Source: Solibacteraceae bacterium (GTDB lineage Bacteria > Acidobacteriota > Terriglobia > Bryobacterales > Bryobacteraceae). From it: a DNA stretch of 39,147 nt. A program made the position numbers and the translations under genes. Below the pieces are notes generated by a model. The model did no database searches and was not told the origin of the DNA. It saw only the letters and a program-made list of their open reading frames with translations. Below, piece by piece: positions 32,544 through 39,147 of this stretch. Location: assembly GCA_021324015.1 (NCBI GenBank), contig JAJPJX010000176.1, positions 1 to 39,147 of the forward strand, written 5' to 3'. Numbering within the stretch: position 1 is the first letter of the stretch; the number at the start of each line of letters is the position of its first letter.

Positions 32544-33848
32544 ATGGCTACCACCATTACGGACATCGTGGCGCGGGACATTCGCTTCCCTACTTCGCGG
32601 GCGCACATAGGGTCGGACGCCACGCACCCGGATCCGGACTATTCGGCGGCGTACGTGACACTGCGGACCAGCACGGACGGGCTGGAAGGGAACGGCCTGG
32701 CGTTTACGATCGGGCGCGGGACGGAAGTTTGCGTGGCGGCGATCCGGGCGCTGGCGCCGATTCTGCGGGGCAAAACCGTGGAAGGGCTGGCCGCGGACCT
32801 GCGCGGCATGTGGCGCAGCCTGACCAACGACACCCAGTTGCGCTGGATCGGCCCGGAGAAGGGCGTGCTCCACCTGGCGACGGCGGCGCTGGTGAATGCG
32901 GTGTGGGACCTGTACGCGAAGCTGGAGGGCAAACCGCTCTGGAAGCTGCTGGTGGACCTGCCGCCGGAGCAGGTGGTGGCCGCCATCGACTTCCGCTACA
33001 TTACCGACGCGCTTACGCCGGAGGAGGCGCTGGAGATCCTGCGCCGCAACGCGCCGGGGAAGGCGGCGCGCGAGGCGGAGATGCGCCGGGAGGGCTATCC
33101 CGCCTACAGCACCTCGGCGGGGTGGCTGGGCTACAGCGACGAGCAACTTCGCCGGCTTTGCCGCGAGGGCCTGGCGGAGGGCATGTCGCACTTCAAGATC
33201 AAGGTGGGCGTGGACGTGGCCGACGACCGGCGGCGCGCGGCCATCATTCGCGAAGAGATCGGGCCGCAGCGCAAACTCATGATGGACGCCAACCAGCGCT
33301 GGGACGTGGAGGAGGCCATCCGGCACATGCGGCAACTGGCGGAGTTCGACCCCTGGTGGATCGAGGAGCCCACCAGCCCGGACGACGTGCTGGGGCACGC
33401 CGCGATCGCGCGGGCGCTCGACCCCATCGGGGTGGCCACCGGCGAGCACTGCCAGAACCGCGTGATCTTCAAACAGCTTATGCAGGCCGGCGCCATCCGC
33501 TTCTGCCAGATCGACAGTTGTCGGCTGGGGGGCGTGAACGAGATCCTGGCGGTGCTGCTGATGGCCGCCAAGTTCGGCATCCCGGTGTGCCCGCACGCGG
33601 GCGGCGTGGGGTTGTGCGAACACGTGCAGCACCTGGCCATGTTCGATTACATTTGTGTGAGCGCGTCGCTCGAAAACCGGCTGGTGGAGTACGTGGACCA
33701 CCTGCACGAGCACTTTGTGGATCCGGTGCGCATGCGCGGCGGGCGCTACCAGGCGCCGGAGCAGCCGGGATACAGTATCACCATGCGCCAAGAGTCGCTT
33801 GACGAATACGAGTTTCCGCAGGGCCCGGCATGGAAGGAGCAGGCGTGA
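32544..33848 (+). CDS. L-fuconate dehydratase (enolase superfamily)
   Basis: From ATG 32544 the protein has 434 residues, the size of characterised L-fuconate dehydratases. The start I-T-D-I-V-A-R-D-I-R-F-P-T-S and H-P-D-P-D-Y-S-A-A-Y with T-I-G-R-G-T-E are characteristic of this enzyme. Catalytic and metal residues are in place: Lys218 and Lys220 in the K-x-K motif, Asp248, Glu274, Glu301 and His351. It dehydrates L-fuconate, and often related sugar acids, to the 2-keto-3-deoxy acid in a Mg-dependent reaction. It leads the SIS-MetE-like-ROK operon. Its GTGA end overlaps the SIS gene. Confidence 0.93.
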   Translation: MATTITDIVARDIRFPTSRAHIGSDATHPDPDYSAAYVTLRTSTDGLEGNGLAFTIGRGTEVCVAAIRALAPILRGKTVEGLAADLRGMWRSLTNDTQLRWIGPEKGVLHLATAALVNAVWDLYAKLEGKPLWKLLVDLPPEQVVAAIDFRYITDALTPEEALEILRRNAPGKAAREAEMRREGYPAYSTSAGWLGYSDEQLRRLCREGLAEGMSHFKIKVGVDVADDRRRAAIIREEIGPQRKLMMDANQRWDVEEAIRHMRQLAEFDPWWIEEPTSPDDVLGHAAIARALDPIGVATGEHCQNRVIFKQLMQAGAIRFCQIDSCRLGGVNEILAVLLMAAKFGIPVCPHAGGVGLCEHVQHLAMFDYICVSASLENRLVEYVDHLHEHFVDPVRMRGGRYQAPEQPGYSITMRQESLDEYEFPQGPAWKEQA

Positions 33849-34615
33849 GCGCGGCGGCGACCTACTTCGACCGGACGATCGGGCTGCTCCAGAAGATTCG
33901 GGAAACGCAGATGCCCGAAATCAGCCGGGCGGCGGAGATCTGCGCGCAGAGCATCGCGGGCGGGGGGCTGGTGTTTCTGTTCGGGGCCGGCCACTCGCGC
34001 ATGATGTGCGAGGAGATGACGCCGCGGCAGGGCTGCTTCGTGGGCTTCTTCGCGCTGGTGGAACTGGCGCTTTCCACGCACGCCTCGATTGTGGGCACCA
34101 ACGGGCTGCGCAGCGCGCTGTACTTGGAAAAATACGAGGGCTACGCGGAGGAGATCCTCAAAAGCTTCCGGTTCGGCCCGCGGGACGCGTTCGTGGTGAT
34201 CTCGACCAGCGGCATCCGGCCGGTGATCGTGGAAATGGCGCTGGGCGCGAAGCGGCGCGGCCTGCCGGTGATCGCGCTGTGCTCGCGGCAGCACTGCGAG
34301 CAGTCTCCGCCGGCGCATTCGTCCGGCAAGAAGCTCATCGACGTGGCCGACGTGGTGCTGGACAACCAGTGCCCTCCGGGCGACTGCGTGGTGGAACTGG
34401 AGGGCCTGGACTGGCGCACGGGTCCGGCTTCCACGGTGACCGGGGGCATGATCATGAACATGCTGCGCTGCGAGGTGGCGGAGCGGCTGCTGGCGAAGGG
34501 AGTGAAGCCGGTGCTGCTGCCGAGCCACCAGTTCGTGGGGAACACCAGCGCGGCAGAACAGTTGGAACGGTTCTACGAGGGGTACCGCCGGAGCCTGGCG
34601 CACCTGTACGAATAA
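33845..34615 (+). CDS. SIS-domain sugar-phosphate-binding protein
   Basis: I prefer GTG 33845, in a GTGA overlap with the dehydratase stop and 6 nt after AAGGAG; an in-frame ATG exists at 33830. The 256-residue product resembles the single-SIS UPF0309-like group: T-Y-F-D-R-T-I-G-L-L-Q-K-I at the start, F-L-F-G-A-G-H-S-R-M-M near residues 42-51 as the phosphosugar loop, then V-V-I-S-T-S-G-I-R-P and A-L-C-S-R. It probably isomerises or binds a phosphorylated sugar. The gene lies 3 nt before the MetE-like gene. Confidence 0.82.
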   Translation: MSAAATYFDRTIGLLQKIRETQMPEISRAAEICAQSIAGGGLVFLFGAGHSRMMCEEMTPRQGCFVGFFALVELALSTHASIVGTNGLRSALYLEKYEGYAEEILKSFRFGPRDAFVVISTSGIRPVIVEMALGAKRRGLPVIALCSRQHCEQSPPAHSSGKKLIDVADVVLDNQCPPGDCVVELEGLDWRTGPASTVTGGMIMNMLRCEVAERLLAKGVKPVLLPSHQFVGNTSAAEQLERFYEGYRRSLAHLYE

Positions 34616-34618
34616 GAC

Positions 34619-35656
34619 ATGCAGGGCCGGCCTTTACGCACCACCGTGATCGGAAGCTACCCCTTCCCGGGATGGCTGGAGTTTGCCTGCGCGCACCTGG
34701 ACCAGTTCGGCGAGGACGACGTGCGGGAGATGCAGGAGGACGCGGTGATCGCGGCGGTGCACGACCAGGCGGCCGCGGGGCTGGACGTGATCACCGACGG
34801 GGAGCAGACGCGGCTGGATTTCAACCTCTCGTTCTACGGCTACCTGGAGGGCATTCGCATGGAGCCGGCGCCGGGGCGGCGGTTCGGCCCTCCGGCGCAC
34901 GATCAGCGGGGCAAACACGCGGTGACGGGCGAGCTGGCCGCGCCGCGCGGCCTGGGCGTGGTGGCGGAGTTCGAGCGGCTGCGGCGGGTGGCGCCGGCGG
35001 GTCCGGCGCTCAAGGCCAGCGTGCCGGGCCCGTACACCCTGAGCGGGCGGCTGGCGCCCAACCGGCAGTATCCGGACCGCTGGGCGATCGCCGAGGCGCT
35101 CGCGCCCATCGTGCGAGGCGAACTGGAAGCCCTGGTGGCCGCCGGCTGCCGCGAAATTACGGTGGATGAGCCCTCCATGAGCTGCTATGCCTACCGCGAG
35201 GACCCGCGGCGCTTCGTGGACCTGTTTAACCGCACGGTGGAGCCCGCGGCCGGACGCTGCCGCCTCTCCACACATCTGTGCTTCGGCAACTACAAGGGCC
35301 GGGCCGTGGGGCCGCGGCGGTATGCGCCCATGTTCCCCGCGTTTCTGGAGATGCGGGTGGAGGAGATTCACCTGGAGATGGCCAGCCGCGAGTTCGCCGA
35401 GTTGGAGATCATCGGGGACATCGCCCGGAAGATGGACGTGGCAGCGGGGATTATCGACGTGAAGAGCTACTACCTCGAAACCGTCGAGGACGTGGCGGCG
35501 CGGGTGCGGCGGTGCCTGGAATACGCTCCGCCGGAGCGGCTCTCGTTCGCGCCGGACTGCGGCCTGAGCCAGACCGCGCGCTGGGCGGCGCGCGCCAAGC
35601 TGCGGAGCCTGGTGGAGGGTGTCGGGCGGGTGCGGCGCGAACTGGGGATCGGCTGA
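34619..35656 (+). CDS. MetE-core-like (cobalamin-independent methionine synthase C-terminal) protein
   Basis: The 345-residue TIM-barrel protein corresponds to the catalytic half of MetE: R-T-T-V-I-G-S-Y-P (7-15), A-G-L-D-V-I-T-D-G-E (53-62), K-A-S-V-P-G-P-Y-T-L (132-141) and T-V-D-E-P (181-185). The four zinc-ligand positions are occupied: His219, Cys221, Glu253 and Cys314 in A-P-D-C-G-L. It lacks the N-terminal half of full MetE. Such short 'core MetE' proteins are methyltransferases with corrinoid or other donors in archaea and some bacteria. Its presence inside a sugar-acid operon suggests a methyl transfer linked to sugar catabolism, for example demethylation; this is inference. Confidence 0.82.
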   Translation: MQGRPLRTTVIGSYPFPGWLEFACAHLDQFGEDDVREMQEDAVIAAVHDQAAAGLDVITDGEQTRLDFNLSFYGYLEGIRMEPAPGRRFGPPAHDQRGKHAVTGELAAPRGLGVVAEFERLRRVAPAGPALKASVPGPYTLSGRLAPNRQYPDRWAIAEALAPIVRGELEALVAAGCREITVDEPSMSCYAYREDPRRFVDLFNRTVEPAAGRCRLSTHLCFGNYKGRAVGPRRYAPMFPAFLEMRVEEIHLEMASREFAELEIIGDIARKMDVAAGIIDVKSYYLETVEDVAARVRRCLEYAPPERLSFAPDCGLSQTARWAARAKLRSLVEGVGRVRRELGIG

Positions 35657-35663
35657 GCGGCGC

Positions 35664-36599
35664 ATGCGGGTTCTGGGCATCGATATCGGCGGCACGGAGA
35701 TCAAGGCCGGCATCGTGGACGGGAACGGCCGGGTGCTCGAAGCGCGCAGCGTGCCCACGCCGGCGGATCTTGGCGCGTTTCAGGCGGCGCTGCGGGAGGC
35801 GGCGGGGTTCGACGCACAGGTGGAGGGCGCCGGGATCGGCTGCAAGGGGGTTATCAACCCGCGGACCACGCGCGTGGAGATCCTGCCGGGCACGGTGCAT
35901 TTTCTGGAGGGAACCTGCCTGGCCGAACTGGTGCGCCCGCTGCTGGGGAGGGAAGTTCCCGTGGCGGCGGATAACGACGCGCGGGTGGCCATGGCCGGCG
36001 AGATGGTGTGGGGCGCCGCGCGCGGCCGCGCGGACGCCTTGATGTTGACCCTGGGCACGGGCGTGGGGGGCGCCGCGGTGGTGAACGGGGGGCTGCTGCG
36101 CGGCCAGACCGGGGCCGCCGGGCACCTGGGGCATGTGACGATCGACGCGGACGGGCCGCTGTGCATTTGCGGCAATCACGGGTGTCTGGAGACCTGCTTT
36201 TCGGCCAAGGCGATCGAGGCGGAAGCCTTCCGCGTGATCCATTTCGGCTGCGAATCGCGGCTGACCGAGTGGTTTCGGGAGCGCCCTCGGGAGGTGACCT
36301 GCCAGGCGGTCTTCGAGGCGGCGGCGGAAGGCGACGGCGCGGCGCGGCGGATCGTGGAACGGGCGATTCACCGGCTGAGCGCGGCGCTGGCGGGGCTGCT
36401 GCACATCTTCGACCCGGAGGTGGTGATCGTGGGCGGCCGGATCGCCGCGGCGGGAGAGGCGCTGTTCGATCCGCTGCGCCGGGAAGTGGCCTGGCGGACG
36501 CGAGTGATGATGGCGCGCGAGGTGCCGGTCGTGCGGGCGCAGATCGCGGATCACACCGGAGTGGTGGGGGCCGCCGCGCTGGTGATGAGGGAGCGGTAG
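35664..36599 (+). CDS. ROK-family sugar kinase
   Basis: I start at ATG 35664, 7 nt after the MetE-like stop; the frame is open further upstream inside that gene. The 311-residue product begins M-R-V-L-G-I-D-I-G-G-T-E-I-K, the ROK ATP-phosphate motif. It then has A-D-N-D-A-R near 98-103, T-L-G-T-G-V-G-G and G-H-L-G-H-V-T-I-D, and the zinc-binding C-I-C-G-N-H-G-C-L-E-T. It probably phosphorylates a hexose or N-acyl hexosamine and, with the SIS protein, processes a sugar released by the pathway. It is the last gene of the operon. The truncated HEPN/RES frame overlaps its end on the other strand. Confidence 0.88.
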   Translation: MRVLGIDIGGTEIKAGIVDGNGRVLEARSVPTPADLGAFQAALREAAGFDAQVEGAGIGCKGVINPRTTRVEILPGTVHFLEGTCLAELVRPLLGREVPVAADNDARVAMAGEMVWGAARGRADALMLTLGTGVGGAAVVNGGLLRGQTGAAGHLGHVTIDADGPLCICGNHGCLETCFSAKAIEAEAFRVIHFGCESRLTEWFRERPREVTCQAVFEAAAEGDGAARRIVERAIHRLSAALAGLLHIFDPEVVIVGGRIAAAGEALFDPLRREVAWRTRVMMAREVPVVRAQIADHTGVVGAAALVMRER

Positions 36600-37081
36600 G
36601 GGTGCTGACTGACGGCCGCGGCTGGGCGATGGCTGCCTGCTTGGGAGGTACTCACGGCGGCATCGTTGGAGGCATCGTCTGTTGCCTCAAGCTGGATTTC
36701 TGGATCGAGAGCTGGTTCCCGGGTGACGCAGCAGAAATGCTCGGACAACGCGGCCTCGGTTAAGTCGGCGATGCGATCAATTGAGAAGGTTTTCCCTTCA
36801 AGATCACAGTATGAGCATCTCCCATCGCTGCCGTTGAGTTCGATTTCAGCGCGCAGGAAGTCGTCCTCCACGCACGCGGCGCACAGCAGCCGATCTCTGG
36901 CGAGCACTGTTAGCTCCTCAGGGTTTGGCGGCATGCTCCCTCTGCCCAGGAAGGCATCGCCGCTGAAGACTTGAAGACCATTCCGAAACGGCACATAGAA
37001 CGACAAGAACGCTGAGGTGGGCACCGATTTGGGCTCATCGCACCTGACGAGTTCATTCGAAGTAGGAAACCAATTATACAC
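36551..37081 (-). CDS. truncated HEPN/RES N-terminal domain protein
   Basis: The open frame codes for up to 176 residues from a GTG at 37081; an ATG at 36934 is an alternative start. Residues 64-125 carry L-L-C-A-A-C-V-E-D-D-F-L, then N-G-S-D-G-R-C-S-Y-C and S-I-D-R-I-A-D-L-T-E-A-A-L-S-E-H. That is the Cys-pair pattern (67, 70, 89, 92) of the HEPN/RES N-terminal domain that precedes RES toxins. A complete protein would continue into a RES domain of about 150 residues, but here the sequence turns into low-complexity Asp/Ala/Ser residues and stops inside the ROK gene on the opposite strand. It is either a broken toxin gene or a stand-alone partner. Confidence 0.5.
   Translation of the reverse strand: MYNWFPTSNELVRCDEPKSVPTSAFLSFYVPFRNGLQVFSGDAFLGRGSMPPNPEELTVLARDRLLCAACVEDDFLRAEIELNGSDGRCSYCDLEGKTFSIDRIADLTEAALSEHFCCVTREPALDPEIQLEATDDASNDAAVSTSQAGSHRPAAAVSQHPYRSLITSAAAPTTPV
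37073..37078 (-). promoter_or_regulatory. extended -10 (TGTATAAT) upstream of the HEPN/RES frame
   Basis: A perfect TATAAT with TG directly before it lies on the minus strand at the start of the open frame. Transcription would begin inside the frame, near 37066, which favours a start downstream of GTG 37081. Confidence 0.45.
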
Positions 37082-37107
37082 CCGTGTATCTACAATTCCC
37101 CCACGGG
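37081..37107. promoter_or_regulatory. inverted repeat beside the HEPN/RES promoter
   Basis: CCCGTG (37081-37086) and CACGGG (37102-37107) are perfect 6-bp arms around 15 nt, covering the -35 area of the minus-strand promoter. It could be an operator. Confidence 0.3.
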
Positions 37108-37109
37108 CC

Positions 37110-37127
37110 GCAGCTGACGCAGCTGAC
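37110..37127. repeat. short tandem repeat (9 bp x 2)
   Basis: GCAGCTGAC occurs twice in direct succession in the gap between the truncated HEPN/RES frame and the next gene. Confidence 0.6.
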
Positions 37128-37219
37128 AGTCCTTAGAAACCGCGTTTGGGGAAGCTCTCCGGATTGGGACCCGCAAGTCGGCTAGCATTCATGTTCAGGG
37201 CAGCGGTGACGGGGCCGAC

Positions 37220-37236
37220 CCCGGCAATGAACCGGG
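37220..37236. other. small hairpin in the intergenic region 37128-37302
   Basis: CCCGG and CCGGG pair around a 7-nt loop. There is no T-run. The rest of the gap before 37291 shows nothing I can name. Confidence 0.25.
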
Positions 37237-37290
37237 CCTACCGGTGCAGGCGAGATTCGCGAGATTCTGTCCCGGCCGGTTTAGACGTGC

Positions 37291-37296
37291 TAGTCT
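37291..37296 (+). promoter_or_regulatory. extended -10 (TGcTAGTCT) of the membrane protein gene
   Basis: TAGTCT preceded by TG one base upstream lies 6 nt before ATG 37303, again giving a leaderless layout. Confidence 0.35.
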
Positions 37297-37302
37297 GGCA
37301 AT

Positions 37303-38202
37303 ATGCTAACGCCGGTTTCCTGGCATCAGCATCTCGCGCACCTGCTTTTGCGGTCCTGGGACGCGACTGTGGGCGCGATGAGCACGTCGAACCTCGCTAT
37401 AGCCGTCGGGGTGGTGATTGTTGTTCCAGCGCTCTACAAGGTGATCAGGCAACGCGGGCTCCGAAGTGTGGTTACGAATTGGAGGCGAGGCCTTCTGACT
37501 AGCACCTCGCTCGGATTTCTCGCATGGGTGCTGCTTTTCGCGTGGCACGTCGTCTTGCAGGTCTATCAGGACCACGAGGAGCTTGTTAAGCGAAGCAGGG
37601 ACTTGGCGGCTGCGCATGCGACCGTTTTGGCTGAGAACGGTCGTCTTACTAAGGACCTTGGAGAGGCGAACTCGCGTCCGAGGAACTCACCATCCGGGCC
37701 AAGATTGGTACCCACGGTCCAACACAACACCTTCGCTTTGGCCCCGCACTCCGTTGCCATTGAGACAGCGAACAACCCCGTGTTCAACACCTACGAGCAT
37801 GCCGAAGCTCCGCACCGGCACCTATCAGAGGAAGTGAAGACGAATCTGGTAAATTCATTTTCAGCGGAGACAGGAAGAATCAGCATAAGCGCAGTCATAA
37901 ACGATAAGGAGGCTTGGGATTTTGCCAAGGAGTTTTACGATGTCTTCACGGCTGCCCATTGGTCGATCGACGAGGGCAGGATCAAGTCAATCATGATCGG
38001 CGGCCACCCATGGACGGGAGTACAACTCCAGGTGTGCATCCCCGGCATCAAGCCTGGGGAGACAGTCAACGTCGGCGGTGTGCAGGCCCTCGTGGCCTCC
38101 AGGCTGAAACGCGCCTCCGAGACGTTGCGTTTCGAGTTCATTCCTGCAGCCACCAAGGACGGCAAAGAAGGCGATATGTCTTTGCTGGTTGCGAGCAGGT
38201 AA
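37303..38202 (+). CDS. hypothetical two-helix membrane protein with coiled coil
   Basis: The 299-residue protein has two hydrophobic helices (about residues 28-48 and 67-88), so both termini are probably on the same side. A short heptad-like stretch (E-E-L-V-K-R-S-R-D-L-A-A-A-H-A near 91-120) follows, then a linker and a folded C-terminal domain (residues 170-299) with V-I-N-D-K-E-A-W-D-F-A-K-E-F-Y-D-V-F and a W-T-G-V-Q-L-Q-V strand. I do not recognise the family. Codon use and GC are visibly lower than in the operons to the left, which suggests acquired DNA. The neighbouring genes are fragments. Confidence 0.65.
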   Translation: MLTPVSWHQHLAHLLLRSWDATVGAMSTSNLAIAVGVVIVVPALYKVIRQRGLRSVVTNWRRGLLTSTSLGFLAWVLLFAWHVVLQVYQDHEELVKRSRDLAAAHATVLAENGRLTKDLGEANSRPRNSPSGPRLVPTVQHNTFALAPHSVAIETANNPVFNTYEHAEAPHRHLSEEVKTNLVNSFSAETGRISISAVINDKEAWDFAKEFYDVFTAAHWSIDEGRIKSIMIGGHPWTGVQLQVCIPGIKPGETVNVGGVQALVASRLKRASETLRFEFIPAATKDGKEGDMSLLVASR

Positions 38203-38410
38203 TGAACACAAGCACACTGCGACAGAGAGAAAGCTGCTAAAGGGCCGAATGTTCTACCTGAACCGCGCGGCTCCAAGGGATTACTCCTGGCAAGTCGGCA
38301 TCTCCTACAAAACGGTAGTTCGGGCTGCTTCCCTGCGCCCCCATAGTCAAGACCGCTCGCCGCACGCAACACGCTCTCCCAGTCTTCGCGATCGTGGTGG
38401 GCGGCCGGCC

Positions 38411-38423
38411 AGTAACCGTTACT
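38411..38423. other. inverted repeat after the DUF362 fragment
   Basis: AGTAAC and GTTACT form a perfect 6-bp inverted repeat around one C, 14 nt past the stop of the minus-strand gene. It is not a convincing terminator. The rest of the 234-nt gap 38203-38436 holds nothing I can identify. Confidence 0.3.
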
Positions 38424-38436
38424 CCGAAACGGCACG

Positions 38437-39102
38437 CTACGCTCGGTTCAGCACGAGGTCGTGCACTTCCGTGTAGCCCCGGTAGCGCAGGCGGTACTTA
38501 TAGTTGCCGGAAGGGTATTTCGCGGTGTTCCATGCCGCCATGTGGTACCCGGGCTCACAGATGGCGTTTAAGATAACCTCCAGGTTGTTGCCGCTCTGGT
38601 CCAGGATCTCTACAAGCACCCATCCGGTCTCCGGGGCACTGAGCTCGATCGCCAATTGCGGATTGTTCGCGTTGGGATAGTGCTGGTTGAGCACTCGTGT
38701 CGCCGGCTTTGCGGGAGTGCTGAGTTTCTTCTCGCTGATACGGCTGTAGTCGAACGGCTCATCGCAGAGATGCCAGAGCGGCTCCTTCGTGCGCTGGTGG
38801 AGGTAGAATGTCCTCAACGGTGTGCGCGTGAAACTCGTCAGCGGACGGCGGACTGCGACACCGTCCTGCCACTCATATACAGGAATGTTCATCGGATTCA
38901 TCACATCCACCTTGCCGCGCTCCATCGCAATGTGGAACAACCCGAAATTCCCGGGTTCATGGCCGCCGAGCCAATGGCCCACGATATCGACGAGGTAGGG
39001 GCTTTTGCCGAAGATGACGATGTTCGTCATGTAGTCCCAGGGTATTTGTTTACCAGCCTGAGCGACCTCTGAAATCGGCATCCTGAAGATTTCGCTGGAC
39101 AA
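38437..39102 (-). CDS. DUF362 C-terminal fragment with FlgD-like tail (5'-truncated)
   Basis: The frame gives up to 221 residues from a TTG at 39102; ATG 39081 is the first Met, and an in-frame TAG lies 15 nt upstream of the TTG. Residues 25-75 (T-N-I-V-I-F-G-K-S-P-Y-L-V-D-I-V-G-H-W-L-G-G, then A-M-E-R-G) match the C-terminal end of DUF362 proteins, which normally have several hundred residues before it. The last 60 residues (V-L-V-E-I-L-D-Q-S-G-N-N and S-G-N-Y-K-Y-R-L-R-Y) form a FlgD/secretion-tail-like Ig domain. The N-terminal part is missing or lies in another frame beyond the window edge, so this is likely a broken gene. Confidence 0.55.
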   Translation of the reverse strand: MSSEIFRMPISEVAQAGKQIPWDYMTNIVIFGKSPYLVDIVGHWLGGHEPGNFGLFHIAMERGKVDVMNPMNIPVYEWQDGVAVRRPLTSFTRTPLRTFYLHQRTKEPLWHLCDEPFDYSRISEKKLSTPAKPATRVLNQHYPNANNPQLAIELSAPETGWVLVEILDQSGNNLEVILNAICEPGYHMAAWNTAKYPSGNYKYRLRYRGYTEVHDLVLNRA

Positions 39103-39147
39103 ATGGAGCGGTTTCGGCTACCGTAGGGTTGGATGAAACCAATCGGT

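Noticed and set aside
31677-33791. 704-residue minus-strand open frame across the IclR and fuconate dehydratase genes
   Set aside because: It crosses the divergent promoter and two well-supported genes, and its composition is that of a GC-rich shadow frame.
37220-37236. Rho-independent terminator
   Set aside because: The stem is only 5 bp and no T-run follows on either strand.
1-39147. tRNA, rRNA, CRISPR array, transposase or integrase genes
   Set aside because: No cloverleaf-like, rRNA-like or regularly spaced repeat sequence was noticed by eye, and no open frame shows transposase or integrase motifs.

Overview
This 39 kb window comes from a GC-rich bacterial chromosome. The gene set resembles soil Acidobacteriota of the Bryobacter/Solibacter type: a respiratory bc/cbb3 operon with a multihaem cytochrome, Tat-exported Gfo/Idh oxidoreductases, sugar-acid genes, a GH32/43-like propeller, NHL repeats and a DUF4398 protein. 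That placement is inferred from gene content alone. All functions below were read by eye from motifs and context; no database search was run.

Layout. (1) 1-1.1 kb: two small minus-strand genes, one secreted protein and one VOC-fold protein. (2) 1.14-14.34 kb: 14 tightly packed plus-strand genes forming one respiratory superoperon: an Rrf2 regulator with Fe-S ligands, CcoS, Rieske protein, long cytochrome b, a seven-haem cytochrome c, CcoN, CcoO, two small membrane proteins, a GltD-like FAD/4Fe-4S oxidoreductase, a SafE-type membrane protein, CcoG, a one-helix protein in the CcoH slot, and the copper ATPase CcoI. There is no separate CcoP; the last two haem domains of the heptahaem protein look like its replacement. 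The set would encode a quinol:cytochrome c reductase, a high-affinity oxidase and its assembly factors under one redox-sensing regulator.

(3) 14.3-24.1 kb: mixed accessory genes in alternating directions: a basic Ala/Lys-rich protein, an MFS transporter, an exported nitrilase-like hydrolase, an unknown protein, a glycosidase-like propeller, a Gfo/Idh oxidoreductase, a DUF4398 protein, a cupin, an ICMT-like methyltransferase and a SelA-like PLP enzyme. (4) 24.1-26.5 kb: hypCDE, the NiFe-hydrogenase maturation trio, without hydrogenase genes. (5) 26.5-29.4 kb: two zinc-ribbon AIM24 proteins converging on an SPFH/zinc-ribbon protein. (6) 29.5-36.6 kb: a sugar-acid locus with an IclR-DapA-like-NHL operon divergent from an L-fuconate dehydratase, SIS protein, MetE-core-like protein and ROK kinase operon.

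(7) 36.6-39.1 kb: base composition and coding density drop. The region holds a truncated HEPN/RES N-terminal domain protein, an unknown two-helix membrane protein and a DUF362 C-terminal fragment with a FlgD-like tail. It looks like a rearranged or acquired segment.

A recurring signal is a -10-like hexamer lying only 6-9 nt upstream of the start codon of many first-in-operon genes, whereas downstream genes use Shine-Dalgarno sites or ATGA overlaps. This suggests frequent leaderless transcription, and it helped choose several start codons.
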